DNA from: Cladophialophora immunda
Taxonomy: Eukaryota; Ascomycota; Eurotiomycetes; Chaetothyriales; Herpotrichiellaceae
Direction of reading: 5' to 3'
Length of the DNA: 64,000 nucleotides
Assembly: GCF_000835495.1 (NCBI RefSeq)
Contig: NW_015622542.1
Span: 5,726,485-5,790,484, forward strand
In this document: in pieces, positions 24,479-34,956 of the stretch
Numbering within the stretch: the first letter of the stretch is position 1
Layout: the number at the start of each line of letters is the position of its first letter
The notes under the pieces: generated by a model
Seen by the model: the letters and a program-made list of their open reading frames with translations, nothing else
Told to the model about the DNA's origin: nothing
Database searches by the model: none
Translations under genes and position numbers: made by a program

Positions 24479-25383
24479 ATGGCTCCTCCACGGGTGTTCC
24501 TCATACGGCACGGGGAGACCGATTGGTCCAAGAGAGAACTCCACACTGGCGTCACTGACGTTCTGTTGACAGAAAGAGGAGAGCAGCAGGCCAGGGAGAC
24601 AAGCCACGCTTGTGTTGGAGAGGGGAAACTCATTGACCCGAAGAGAATTGCTCATATGTAACTTTTGGTTTTCTGTCTGTCTGCCTGGGAATATATGCTG
24701 ATGATAACAGATACGCGTCGCCTCGACGTCGAGCCTTGCAAACGGTTAAGCTGCTTGATCTTGGCGTTAATGATCGTCTGCCCTCTAATGTGGTGTTGTC
24801 CTTTACAAGTGATGCGCGGCTCGAGCATCGCAGAACCCATGCGTTCTTCAGTATCAATGAAGAGCTTCGCGAGTGGGATTATGGAGACTACGAAGGGATG
24901 ACAGTCCAGGACGTATGGCAGGAGAGACAAGAAAGAGGTTTGGATAAGGATGGACGACGTTGGAATATTTTCGTTGATGGTTGCGAAGTGGGAGAGTATG
25001 TGTGCTTTTGCTTTCATGGGCTGTGACCTGGCTAATAACTCTCCCAGGTCCGCTGAACAGGTCACCCAACGTGTTGATTCCTTCTTGACGCAGGTCAGGG
25101 ATACGATCAAGGCAAAACAAGCTGGTGGAGCCAATGGCGAGGCGTCAGACATAGTGTGTGTCGCTCATGGACACATTCTATCGGCGATTGCAGTCAGATG
25201 GACAGGGCGTCCCCTCCAAGATGGCGTCCGGTTGCTGATCGATACTGGGGGAATTGCAGTTCTGAGGTACGATTGCTCGAATTAAAATGCCTCAAGTCTA
25301 GGGACACCTGCTGATACATAATGCGCAGCTACGAACATCATGCCTTGGATGAGCCAGCTATTGTCATCGGACCGAAACCCTAG
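24479..25383 (+). CDS. Histidine phosphatase (phosphoglycerate-mutase-like) family protein
   Basis: Exons join(24479..24657, 24711..24995, 25048..25266, 25329..25383); introns 53, 52 and 62 bp, all in phase. The product is 245 aa. It begins MAPPRVFLIRHGETDWS with the catalytic RHG histidine, followed by YASPRRRALQT, EELREWDYGDYEGM (acid-base Glu region) and VAHGHILSAI carrying the second histidine. Length and motifs fit branch-2 single-domain phosphatases of the PGM superfamily; fungal relatives have been linked to broad sugar-phosphate hydrolysis. Substrate is not deducible. All catalytic positions appear intact. Confidence 0.85.
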
Positions 25384-25489
25384 ACTCGTCTAGCCTGATA
25401 ATGAAAAATGCACCTGATCAAAGGAAGGAAGTCAGAACTAGAATGGTTTTTCATAGTTTTGAGTATGACGCACTACAATTTATTCAATA

Positions 25490-26018
25490 CTAATATACAT
25501 GCAGGTCAAATGTAGTCGACCCAGTAAAATACACCCCTGGACACCTCCAAAAAGGCACCTTTCCAAGAAAGCACCCTGTTCGATGACCTCTTATTTTTTG
25601 GTCTTTTCTCGGATTGTTTTGGTCCTTGGATGGAGGTCTCACATGCTCAAGCTGCTCGGACCGATGTGAAAGGTCCTCCGACTTGCGCTTAAGCTCCAAA
25701 GACTGGCGCCTCACCTCGGCGTAAAGCTCTTTCGCAAGCTCAACGTTGTCTTCCAAACTGTGGTGGCGCACAAGCACGTCTTCGTTTTCACCTTCTGCGT
25801 CCGGATCTTCGCGTCCTGAATTGCACCGGACATTCTGTTCCAAGATGTGATGGCGGTAGACTGGAGCGTCGTCTCGATTTCCAACGGGCGGCGGCATTGT
25901 CACCTCACTTAGGTTGCCCAAGGGATCAGAATGACGACGACCCTTGCGATGGGTGTTTGGCTTTGATCCGTTCTGAGAATCCTTCGCTCCTACATACAGA
26001 GAGAGAGAAATCTGGCGC
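25490..26018 (-). CDS. Small 'RHH-LE-N' protein, paralog A (unknown family)
   Basis: The open frame 25490..26020 (minus) begins with GTG. The real N-terminus is probably in an upstream exon, because a pyrimidine-rich acceptor ending TAG lies just before GAKDSQNG. Conserved core: SDPLGNLSE, MPPPVGNRDD, VYRHHILEQN, DAEGENEDVLVRHHSLEDN, ELAKELYAEVRRQS. This is the same order as in the plus-strand gene at 29067, so the two are paralogs in inverted orientation. Two internal RHHxLExN units are visible, and the C-terminal helix is charged (coiled-coil-like). I do not recognise the family and propose no function. Confidence 0.5.
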
Positions 26019-26020
26019 AC

Positions 26021-26639
26021 ATATTATATTCGTTATGTAATCTTTATACAATTGTTCAGAGTCTCTGAAGTTCGAGACTAGAATAACGGACACTGTTTCA
26101 TTTCACTTGAAATGATCATTTAAGACAATTACAACCTGCCCAAGAGGATCACTAAGAAGTCACCCGACCCTCTGATCACTGGTGAGCATGGAAAGCGTAA
26201 CCTGGCAGTGTCCAGACCATGTTGTCAGTATGATGGCCCCCTCCCGAGGCGGGTGCCCACAGTATATTGGCGAGAATGGGTGTGTCACGGACCTGGTCCC
26301 TTGGCACTAGACTAGTACTTGGGAACTGATCTCTTGGCACGGGATCGTGCCACTTGAGACATGGTTCAACGCAACAGAACCTCAACCTTTCAGATAGTCC
26401 TTCGTAATGCAATTTCTTCAATTATGTGCCTGTTGAGGCTCAATCATATCGATCAGATCTGTGACTGTGATAGGGTGCAATATCTCCTAGAAGCCTGGGA
26501 TCTCGATAATAATCTGTGGCGCAAACAGAGTTGAGGATTTTCGTCTTCGTCGAGAGATATCGCGAGGATTTGCACAAGTCACATGTTGCGCCTCAGACAG
26601 ATCTCGTTCCACCAACGATTGAGGCGTTACCAAAACCTA
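26021..26639. other. Intergenic / decayed sequence upstream of enolase relic
   Basis: No intact gene. May include unrecognisable N-terminal enolase sequence or the first exon of paralog A. Confidence 0.35.
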
Positions 26640-27451
26640 ACTAGTGCTAATTCCATCACTCAAGGCAGCCAATGGGTAAGCGAAGTGTATCAGACATTGA
26701 AATCAATCATCATCAAAAAGTTCGGCAAAGCAGCTATTGGTATTGGCGATGAAGGGGGTTTTGCGCCGCCTATAACTTAACCTACCGAAGTATTGGATCT
26801 GATAATGTCCGCCGTTAAGGGCTCCGGTTATGAAGGGAAGATCAAAATCGGCATTGATCCGGCCCATCGGAATTCTTTGGCGACGGACACTACGACTTGG
26901 GCTTCAAGTCTGACTAGCCAAGGAAAATCAGCAGTACGGAACTGGTAGATCTATATAGGAGTCACGTCGACAAATATCCAGCTGTCTTATTGGAAGACCC
27001 TTTTGCGTAAGACGATTGGGAGTCATGGAAACATTTTCATGTAGTTTCAAAGATCGATAATATCGAGTTGGTGGGCATTGATCTCCTGGCGACCAACCTC
27101 ATACGTATCGAGAAAGCCGCGGAAGCTGACGCGTGCGACTCCCTACTCTTGAAGGTCAACTAGATCGGTATAGTCAGTGAGTCTCTCGTAGCGACAAAGA
27201 GGGCGTATAAACTTGGCTGGGCCGTCTTCGTGTCTCATCACTCTGGGGAAACGATAGACGACTCCATCGCCGATCTTATATTGGGTATTGGCTGTGGCCA
27301 TTTGAAGGCTGGTGCACTATGTCGCGGCGAGAGGGTGGCTAAGTACAACCGGCTAAAGGATATCGAGGAGAGATTGTAGGTACAGAAAGTCGGCTCTTCT
27401 TACGCTGGAGAGTTGTTTCGGTATGCCTATTCCCAGGCTAAACTGGCATAA
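26640..27451 (+). pseudogene. Enolase pseudogene (heavily decayed)
   Basis: Fragments in successive frames follow enolase from mid-protein to the C-terminus in order: SEVYQTLKS, GIGDEGGFAPP, GYEGKIKIGID, KYPAVLLEDPF, DDWESWKHF, ELVGIDLLATN, LLLKVN, SHHSGET, IADLILGIG, GERVAKYNRL, IEERL, SSYAGELFR. In-frame stops occur at 26778-26780, 27008-27010 (where enolases have Q in FDQDDW) and 27161-27163 (Q of KVNQIG). The last two fit CAA/CAG to TAA/TAG, that is C-to-T changes. Frameshifts are also present. There is no intact N-terminal third. This is clearly a second, dead copy, since enolase is essential and usually single-copy. Confidence 0.85.
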
Positions 27452-27613
27452 TTCTTCCACAAACTTTGAAATCAGTCGAATTCAGAACCTGGTGAGGACT
27501 CAACCATCATATCTTTGATAGATTTAGGATGTTATGCATTCTTCTGGGCAGCGTTCATAGAAGCCGGCATGGTATATGTGTCTGAGATAGAAATTTGAGC
27601 CGGAATACGCAAT

Positions 27614-28694
27614 TTAAAACTTAAGGAAGAACCTTTTATCCAAATTCTCGTCCGTCGATCGAGGTCCACCGTCTCCTGCAGGATTGGCGAAACTAGAAAA
27701 TCTGTGGTTTTCGTCTCCCCTGACAACGCTTATGTCACCTGAAGATGTCTTGACATCAATCAATCTTTTCCATGCTTTTTGGCATTCCTGGACTATTGAC
27801 ATGGCGTAACTGGGGCCTCGTCGGATGCTTTTTTGCTTTTGTGGGGGTGTCGGGCACGATAGAACAAAGGGCTCCTCGATGTCTTCAAAGGAAGAAACCC
27901 ACTTTTGATTTCTAAACTCTCCATTAAAGGCAACCTTATGGGGCTTCTTGCCGTCTGGAACCTTGTATAACTTGAACCAGTCTCGGGTCGCCTCCAGGAG
28001 ACCCGGAAAATGCTGTTGTATATCTGCGATGCCGTTTACCTCGCTGGCGCAAGGATCGTTGATATCGATAACGATGACTTTCCAATCTGTCGCACCTTCG
28101 TCCGGGAGAGCCATTACCCCAAGAACCTTTACAAGCTTGACCTGGCCGTATAGGCAATTTCTTCGCAGATTTCAAGGGCATCAAGAGGATCGTTATCGCC
28201 CGGACGCTTGGTGTCTGGATGTACGTGAGAGGGATCTGGAGGCGTCAATGACTCGAACTCTGCAGATGCCGCGCTGGAGAGGCCGGTACTTACTCCTGGA
28301 AGAGCACCATAGTTCCAGATGTAGCCTTTATAAGGAAACAAGTTTATTACGCAGCGGGCTCTGCCATCCTGGAAGTCCTGCTTTATCGGGTTGAAGGCTT
28401 CATTCCTGGAAAAATTTCCTCATGACTGTCGGTGGCTGATTCACATATCTATGTCACTATGTGCTTTGCTTGGGCCACCAATTTCTCTCTAATATATACC
28501 TCGAACTTCGCGTTGGATCACCGGGTTATCTCTACTACCATGTTCAAGACCTGTTCGTCATCATCACCACACAACGGTATGTCGTGCCAAATCGAAACGG
28601 GTAATCCATTAATCTCGAGATATAACCGATATTCCAACGAGTTGGGAGTGCCCACCGCTCTAGGAGTATTACGATCCGGATGTATCTTACTCAT
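27614..28694 (-). pseudogene. Inorganic pyrophosphatase gene with 1-nt frameshift
   Basis: Reads as complement(28522..28694), a GT...AG intron of 116 bp, then 28405 down to 27614. Start ATG at 28694. The protein follows family-I soluble pyrophosphatase (yeast Ipp1): TPNSLEYRLYLE, HDIPL, NEAFNPIKQD, PYKGYIWNYGALP, the catalytic signature GDNDPLDALEI, then MALPDEGATDWKVIVIDIND, HFPGLLEATRDWF and YKVPDGKKP. After EEIAYT (about 28147) the frame must shift by one base to continue as GQVKLVKVLGVMALP, and reading straight on stops within six codons. There is also a roughly 17-residue insertion after YGALP compared with yeast. It is probably dead, or a very recent lesion; a sequencing error is possible. 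Confidence 0.75.
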
Positions 28695-29066
28695 ATCAAT
28701 TGAGAGAGTACAAATTTAGCAGTTAAAAGCTGGGTAAGAGAGCACGACGAATTTCACTTTCAAACGATCTTGTGCCATACCTAGGTAGAGAACGGTGGCT
28801 CCACAGAAAGTCACGAGTCAGGCGAGTTCATCTGTCGGAGCTGGCCACCCGGACCGCGCGGAACATTCTCATGCACTTATCATGTGAGAAGGTTTCCCAG
28901 GATGATCAGGTGGGAAGGTTTCTTTCCTCGAAGTCGAGCAAAGTCGAAACACCAGTAGTGGTTATAGACTTAGGTAAAGATATCTTCCGTTCGAGCATTA
29001 TTCCGACCTTCAGTTCTTAACAAAGAATTTTTTTCGAAACAAGGAAAAGACGTAAGAAGCAGAATC
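28695..29066. other. Intergenic between pyrophosphatase pseudogene and paralog B
   Basis: Divergent promoters expected. No additional coding motif. Confidence 0.4.
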
Positions 29067-29429
29067 ATGTGGAAGAAACTCCGTGCTTTTTTCAAATTGG
29101 ACCGATCTTCTCAGCCGTCGAAACATCAGCGTCAATCCGACCCTTTCGGAGGGTTAAGTGAACTCGCAATGCCTCCGCCTATTGAGAATCGAGACGATTC
29201 TGAAGTCTATCGCCACCACAGTCTGGAGGAAAATTTTGAACGAAGTTCACGGGGTGAAGACATTGATGCTGAGGATGGAGAGGAAGATATTCTCGTTCGC
29301 CATCACACTCTCGAAGAGAATCTCGCGCTCGCGAAGGAGCTTACTCGGGAAATGAGAAGGCAGTCCCAGGAACTTCGCCGCGTCTCCTCTGAACACCACC
29401 GTGCCCCAAGCTCTGGGGCAATGACTTGA
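29067..29429 (+). CDS. Small 'RHH-LE-N' protein, paralog B (unknown family)
   Basis: ATG at 29067; 120 aa, single exon. MWKKLRAFFKLD is followed by SDPFGGLSE, MPPPIENRDD, VYRHHSLEEN, DAEDGEEDILVRHHTLEEN, LALAKELTREMRRQS. It aligns without gaps to paralog A (25490-26018, minus) through about 85 residues at roughly 60% identity by eye. Acidic and charged, no membrane segment. Conservation between two copies, including both RHHxLExN units, suggests it is or was a real protein. Function unknown. Confidence 0.55.
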   Translation: MWKKLRAFFKLDRSSQPSKHQRQSDPFGGLSELAMPPPIENRDDSEVYRHHSLEENFERSSRGEDIDAEDGEEDILVRHHTLEENLALAKELTREMRRQSQELRRVSSEHHRAPSSGAMT

Positions 29430-30033
29430 AATGGTTCGAGCTCACAAAGACTATGGCGTGAGAGGGCAGGAACAACACAAAGATCACGCCTTTGTTCCTG
29501 ATTGTATGGTATGCAGTGGCAAGTGAGAGGGATCGCTCTGGCGGTACAGAACGAAGATAGTCCTAGGAGTTCTTCGCAACTTCGCTCGATATCGGTGCTT
29601 GATTGTTACAAATGGTTACATTTCGGATCCGTCAGGATGAGATGTGGATAAACCTGCATCGCTAACTTACCTGAGTCACAGCCACCCCTACTATGCCTAG
29701 CGAGCGTCCCATGCCGTGGTTGAAATTGCACCGGATTACCTCGTCGCCAATGCGGTGAGCGAAGCGTCTACGGTTAACGGACACCGTGTTTGACGACTGC
29801 AGCCCACAGCAATCATCAACAGCGACTCTGTCAAGAGCTGCCAAAATTCTTTGGCAGTATTCACCTCCTGGGCGTACTCTGCCTGAGCTTGATCTTATAG
29901 AAGGCTAAAGCATTTGGTAGAACTTGATGCAGTCTCAAAGACCCCAACAAAATAGGAAATCGATGCCTCTTAATACGAACCTCCATCAGCAGTCGGATCA
30001 TTCCAGTCAAACTTGTTCCTTCCGATTAATCCT
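29430..30033. other. Intergenic, no supported gene
   Basis: A 60-codon minus-strand frame (29662..29844) has no recognisable motif. Nothing else seen. Confidence 0.4.
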
Positions 30034-31359
30034 CTAGTCCAACCGATACCGCTCCCGACTGGAACTCAGCCGACGGTTCGAAAACTCTCCCGGACTTGCA
30101 TCTAACGCGCTTTGCAAAGACGCTGGTTCTGTCTCAATGCTTGCACGCCTCATCCTTCTCGAAGGACGGTGCTTTACATCTCCAAGTTTTTCACCATCCT
30201 GAGATAGCCCTTCACTAGCAGCAGTACTTTCTCGCTCGAGATCACCCTCCTCCATCTCTTCACGTTCAATCTCTCCTTCTTCCGCCTTTTCCAGCTCTGA
30301 ATCCTCTTCAATGCAAACGAATGTTGCACCAGGGGCCCACCAATGAAGCGGATACCGACGACGTCCGACATTATTGATGATTACAGCCCATCCAAGCATA
30401 ATGAGGGATGAGGCTAGAATGGTGGGTAAGTATCGCCATGATAGCGTGACCACGTCCGATTGAACCGCAGCGTTGAGACCCGTAGCACCGGCGCTGCGCA
30501 ATAGTCAATGTGTGTCCTTTGGTGCCTCTTCGGAGACCACTTACGGAGGATGAGCCGTTCCCGTGATCAGCATGGCAAGGAGTGAAGTTGCCATGGAGAG
30601 TCCTCCGTTGATAAAAGTCGATGGGTGAAAATCCGTATTCTCCAGGTATCCTTGATAACTCGCGTTCAAAACCCACAGCCTGGTAATAGCGGTTCCTATA
30701 AGGGCCGAGATGAAGTGACCCAAGACAAAATTTCGCGGCTGCGCTACTGGGGACTCGATGACTCCAAAAAGCAGAACGGCGGACGCACCAAAAGACGTGA
30801 TGATGGTAGGCGTGTGATAGATGTCGCGAAAAGCGGTGCTGGTCGACATGATTGCCTCGATGAGAAGGATACCACCGAAAGCGCCAATCCAACCAAAAAA
30901 CCAGACTTCAAGCCGGAGTGGGATTTTCTCCAACCATGTAAACGGCGGAAATGGCAAAGGCTCATATGGAGGCTCAGCGTCTGGCGGTCGATAACCTGTG
31001 AACCGGGAAACAATGAGAGGTAGATCAGCTCGGTAGTCCCTCCGGAACTTGAGGTAATGAAGGGTACTCCGCGCTCTCTTTTGGATAGGCCGTCTCTTCT
31101 CGTTTTCCTTTGTCTGCTGCATCTTGATGCTTATATCTTGCACTAACTTATGATGACTTTTATGGTCTACTAGCTTCTGTGCTGTTAAGTCCTCTGGTCT
31201 CGGAAGAAGAGAGGGAAGAAGAGAGGGAAGAAGAGAGGGAAGAAGAGAGGGAAGGATTTTAATACGCGACTGCATGCTGTAACATATACTCTGGTGATTC
31301 AAATTGATCGTCCAAAAGTCCCTCAGACTCCAATAAAATGGATCATAGTTAGACGTCAT
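30034..31359 (-). CDS. HPP-family integral membrane protein
   Basis: complement(join(30034..30493, 30545..31359)) with a 51-bp intron, or a start at the internal ATG 31122 (MQQTKENEKRR). Family features: SRFTGYRPP, PLEVWFFGWIGAFGGILLIEA-like first helix, SFGASAVLLFGVIESPVAQPRN, GHFISALIG, and the name-giving HPP followed across the intron by AGATGLNAAV, then a last pair of helices and a long acidic Ser/Arg tail. HPP proteins are four-helix membrane proteins; plant and cyanobacterial members transport nitrite, and fungal function is untested. The extra N-terminus from 31359 contains the SLLP repeat and is probably untranslated leader or a variable extension. Confidence 0.8.
31202..31249. repeat. 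Four tandem copies of a 12-bp unit (SLLP repeat)
   Basis: GGAAGAAGAGAG repeats four times without mismatch, plus a half unit to 31254. On the minus strand in frame with the HPP gene it encodes Ser-Leu-Leu-Pro repeats. If the upstream ATG (31359) is used this lengthens or shortens the N-terminus by four residues per unit; otherwise it is a 5' UTR minisatellite. Confidence 0.85.
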
Positions 31360-32943
31360 CTTCGGGACACTACTAATAGTGGTGCAGTACTCGGTGAGAG
31401 CCTTGTTGGCAGGCGACTAGTTTACCTCGGATCGACCGGGCAGAACGATTCAGTACTGTTTGAAACCTACTAGTACCTATATTTTTGACATGATGAGCCT
31501 GGTGGTAATGTAGATTTGTGAAAAACTACGTCACAAATATGGCGATCTCACATGATATTGAGATTTGATCAAAAGTTGTGGAGCACTGCTAGCATGGTAC
31601 TGTAACTGCACAGCCGCCTGAGCCGCCTCCCGTTGTCTTTCAGCTGGCCAGCGCTCTGTTAAATGATAGACCAGCAGTACTACTCATAATGTAAGGCCGA
31701 GTCTCCCCTGTTGTCTCCTGTTCAGGTCACCAGGATTGATCGTTCTTGCCCTTATCACAATGCAAGATCGACCCGATATCAGCGAAAGATGCTTGACAAA
31801 ATCCTCCACCGCAGAAGCTTGGAACCTGGGGTGAGTAGGTCGTTTCAGACTCATTACAGTAGCTGAGGAAGTCGAACGTTTCAAGAACAAGAAGCTGACT
31901 TCATCTCAGATACATGGACCAGCAGAGGAGGTTGTACAAGTCTTCGATTCACATACAGCGACTCAGAATATCACAATAGATCGCAGCAATGAAAGCCCAG
32001 CTTCAGTCGTAGATCAAGGACAGAACTCTTCGAATGCGCACCAACCACAGCCCAACACAGAGCCCCAGATCCGTCCGACGCAGGACGACGGCGCGAACAA
32101 GTCGGAGCATCGCAAGACTTTGCTGCACTCTAAAGGCATCCTCCGTAAACGCTCATTGAGTGACAGTGCACATCAGCCTGGAAGCGGACTCGAAGCCGAA
32201 GGAGTGGGGCAAAGCGCTGAGTCCCAGCTATCTTCGAAACCAAATATGCAGAGGCTTATCCCACATTTCGGCAAGACCAAGAGGGAATACGAGGTATCTA
32301 TGCCTGGTGGAAACACCCAAGGAACTCCGTAGCCAGAAGGTGAATGAAGACGATATGATAGCATGAATACTGCTGATCCATCAAAACCGAAGAACGACAG
32401 TGCTGTTCAGTCAGTCAACCCAATTATCGAACACGGGCTTGTATCTCGAGCCAACGGATAGTGGAAATCATTGTACTTACTATCCTCCCATGGACCCGTC
32501 GTGTTAATACTCTTGTACACACGACGCACTGTGTGACGAGAACATTGCATGCTATTAGTGTTCTCCAATTTGGGCACAGCCAAAGCCCGAGAGAAGTCAG
32601 ACTTCCGTTCCGTAGGGGCCGGGAATAGGTTATCATAAATGTGGGGAACCGGGGAACAATGCTACTTACTCATGCGGGCTCCATTTTTGACCATGGCCGG
32701 CAACCACTGTGTCTTTCGCCAGGACAGGATGTCACCTGAACAACCTACGTTCGATGATTGCTTCAGGTAGGTTAATACCTACAAAATCGCGCAATGATAT
32801 ATGAAGCTACTACAAGGTATAGGTAACTCCTGCACGCCAGAACTTGATGATCCGCTCAGGGCAATGCGAACATATCGAAAAACACTGGACTAAGGGTTGT
32901 TGAGTCATTGTAACTTTCGCATGGCTCTTTCTATCAAACTTTT
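31360..32943. other. Intergenic with a possible disordered-protein frame
   Basis: A stop-free plus-strand stretch of about 165 codons (roughly 31836-32332) encodes a polar Gln/Ser/Asn-rich sequence (NAHQPQPNTEPQIRPTQDD; GILRKRSLSDSAHQPG). It lacks a clear start and could be an exon or chance. The rest shows nothing. Confidence 0.3.
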
Positions 32944-33378
32944 ATGATGGAGAAGCCATTGACATCTGGATTCATGGTCCTGGGCGTGGTCAAGTTCAAT
33001 ATCTACGAAGAACGAATCATCGAATCGCTGAAAATCGACTTCAGAGGCCGAACTAAAGTCTTTCTCGATCAGAACTATGGAGACATGGTTATATCCAGAA
33101 CAGACTATGCTTCGGAGAGCTACCTCGACGAAGAACGGAGAGAGTATGATCGTCGGGTCCAAGAAGAGCTGGGTGCCCGTGCGGAAGAACACCCGAGCAT
33201 TTTTGAGCTGGAGTACCGCTGCCCTCTCTGTCTGACCAGGTCGGCCATTGCGAAGTTCAAGGGGAATATTTACCGCGCCGTCTGCCCGTGTCCGGACTGC
33301 GAGGATTCTTTCGAAACAGAGCCGGGCCATCTCATGGAAGCGTTTTATGCACGCGCAGGTCTAAGTACCGTGGTCTGA
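32944..33378 (+). CDS. Hypothetical 144-aa protein with CxxC pairs
   Basis: ATG at 32944, no intron. C-terminal half carries CPLC and CPCPDC separated by about 20 residues, the spacing of a small zinc ribbon. The N-terminal half (VVKFNIYEERIIESLKIDF) is alpha/beta-like. I recognise no family. It lies among accessory genes and could be a fragment of a larger gene. Confidence 0.4.
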   Translation: MMEKPLTSGFMVLGVVKFNIYEERIIESLKIDFRGRTKVFLDQNYGDMVISRTDYASESYLDEERREYDRRVQEELGARAEEHPSIFELEYRCPLCLTRSAIAKFKGNIYRAVCPCPDCEDSFETEPGHLMEAFYARAGLSTVV

Positions 33379-33979
33379 GTGGGTTTATTTCAGGAGTGAT
33401 TCTCCCAAGAGTCCGTTGTGCAACGATTCTGCTGTAGTGTTAGCTTTTTCCATCTTCGATAATGTCTATTTATTCTGTTGACTAGAGTCACTCATGCTCC
33501 CTCTATATACTGTTGATGCTTGTACTAGGCTCTGATCTCGTTCCACGCCTATGTTAGCGTACACTCAGCCTTGTGGTGACTTTACCCGACCAGACTTCCA
33601 AGATGGCCCGTTTCGGTCCTGGTGAAAGGTGGGATCCCTAAGAGGATGCCCTGCTACATCTACTTGACGGGTTCAACCGAGTCCCCTAGTTATATAGGTT
33701 GCTCACTCCCATTTACTGGCGCTGGGTCCGACGGATGGGTGCCGTTGGCGAGGGATGGTCCGCTGAATGGGATATTGCGCTACGGTGAAGCAGACTAACC
33801 TTAGCGCTACGGTGGATCATACAGCCGCAACCTGAAAGGTCAATTTTCCGTGCCAGCCAAACTCGTTGCAATCCATCGTTGTCCCTTGCCTCACTTCATC
33901 CTTCTCGATATTTCTCATTCATACCCGAGATCCAAACATGGCACAAGGCTAGAGACTCCCGGCTAGGGTCGAATCACCT
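33379..33979. other. Intergenic, no supported gene
   Basis: No coding motif or repeat recognised. Confidence 0.4.
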
Positions 33980-34956
33980 TCATGCGGCGGTGGAATTGCC
34001 GTTTGCGCTGCCAATAAACACCACCTCCACAGCGGCGAATCTTTCTCACGTTGTCAGCTAGTGTCGATACAAGCTGAACGGCAAGAGACTTACGCAGCCG
34101 TGATGCCAAAAATCTCGGACACGTGTGCTTTTGTAACCACTCTGAGTACTACGCCGATCAGCGTGGTCAAGCCCATGGTGATCCAGATGCGCGTCATGGT
34201 TCTTTGCGCGTTGTACAGCCACAGGATTGTCAAAGACGGCACGAGAGCAGCCACGACGGATGCTGCCAGGCCATATACCCATGCCGTGCGCCTCTTTATT
34301 TGGTCCGTGAAATCATCTTGAACGACTATTCTTACTCCTGTATCTCTCTCAGTGTCCTGAAGACGTCAGCATCGTTGATCATGTGGGTCGGAAGATCCGT
34401 TACTGTAGGCACAATCTGAAGTCGGTAGCCAGTCACCTTCCAGTACATGCGCGCCAACCAGGGAGATAACCAGCTCCCAATATCAGAGCCTCCTCGTGAC
34501 TCCGGGCTCTCGAGAGCGACGTACGCCAGATGGGCTGATGGCGTCTCACATGGCATGGGGGGACGCTGACTCTTTTCTAAGTTTCTCAATGCGTCCCAGT
34601 CGTTGCGGCTGGGAGAACTCATGTGCGTTACCTTTGCCGCCTGGGTGAGCAATTGGTCTGTATTCAATCAGCTCGGGTCGATAAAGCCAGAGGAGGCAAT
34701 ACACCCAGTACTCCACCAGAAGACTACGGCTGTCCTCGAGGGCTTGATTCTTTTCCTCAGAGCTGTTCTTGCCTTCGATTATGCACTTCCGTTTCTCTAG
34801 CTCTTTCTGGAGTTGTATCAGGTTAAGCACGGCCAAAGATCCGAATCGCTTAAACATGGCGAATCTAGGATTGCTTTCCATCGCTATCGCAAGTGGATTG
34901 TAATCGTGGGTGTCTGGTGGCTGCATAGGAGCAGGAGCCGATGCCGCGGTCTCCAT
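33980..34956 (-). pseudogene. DUF6594-type membrane protein gene, probably broken
   Basis: ATG at 34956. DYNPLAIAMESNPRFAMFKRFGSL and LNLIQLQKELEKRK are the typical start of fungal DUF6594 proteins. The middle part continues in another frame (QLLTQAAKVTHMSSPSRNDWDALRN), needing an intron near 34675-34735 whose donor I cannot place in phase. The C-terminus (DDFTDQIKRRTAWVYGLAAS, membrane helices, VSEIFGITAA, then a 28-nt exon 33980..34007) is in a third phase, preceded by GAG TAA GAA TAG at 34326-34337 with no room for an intron. Function of DUF6594 proteins is unknown. I favour a decayed gene but cannot exclude unusual splicing. Confidence 0.5.

Noticed and set aside
28249..28294. Intron after YGALPG in the pyrophosphatase gene
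   Set aside because: A GTAAGT/CAG pair exists but joining it breaks the frame, whereas reading through stays open; treated as an in-frame insertion instead.
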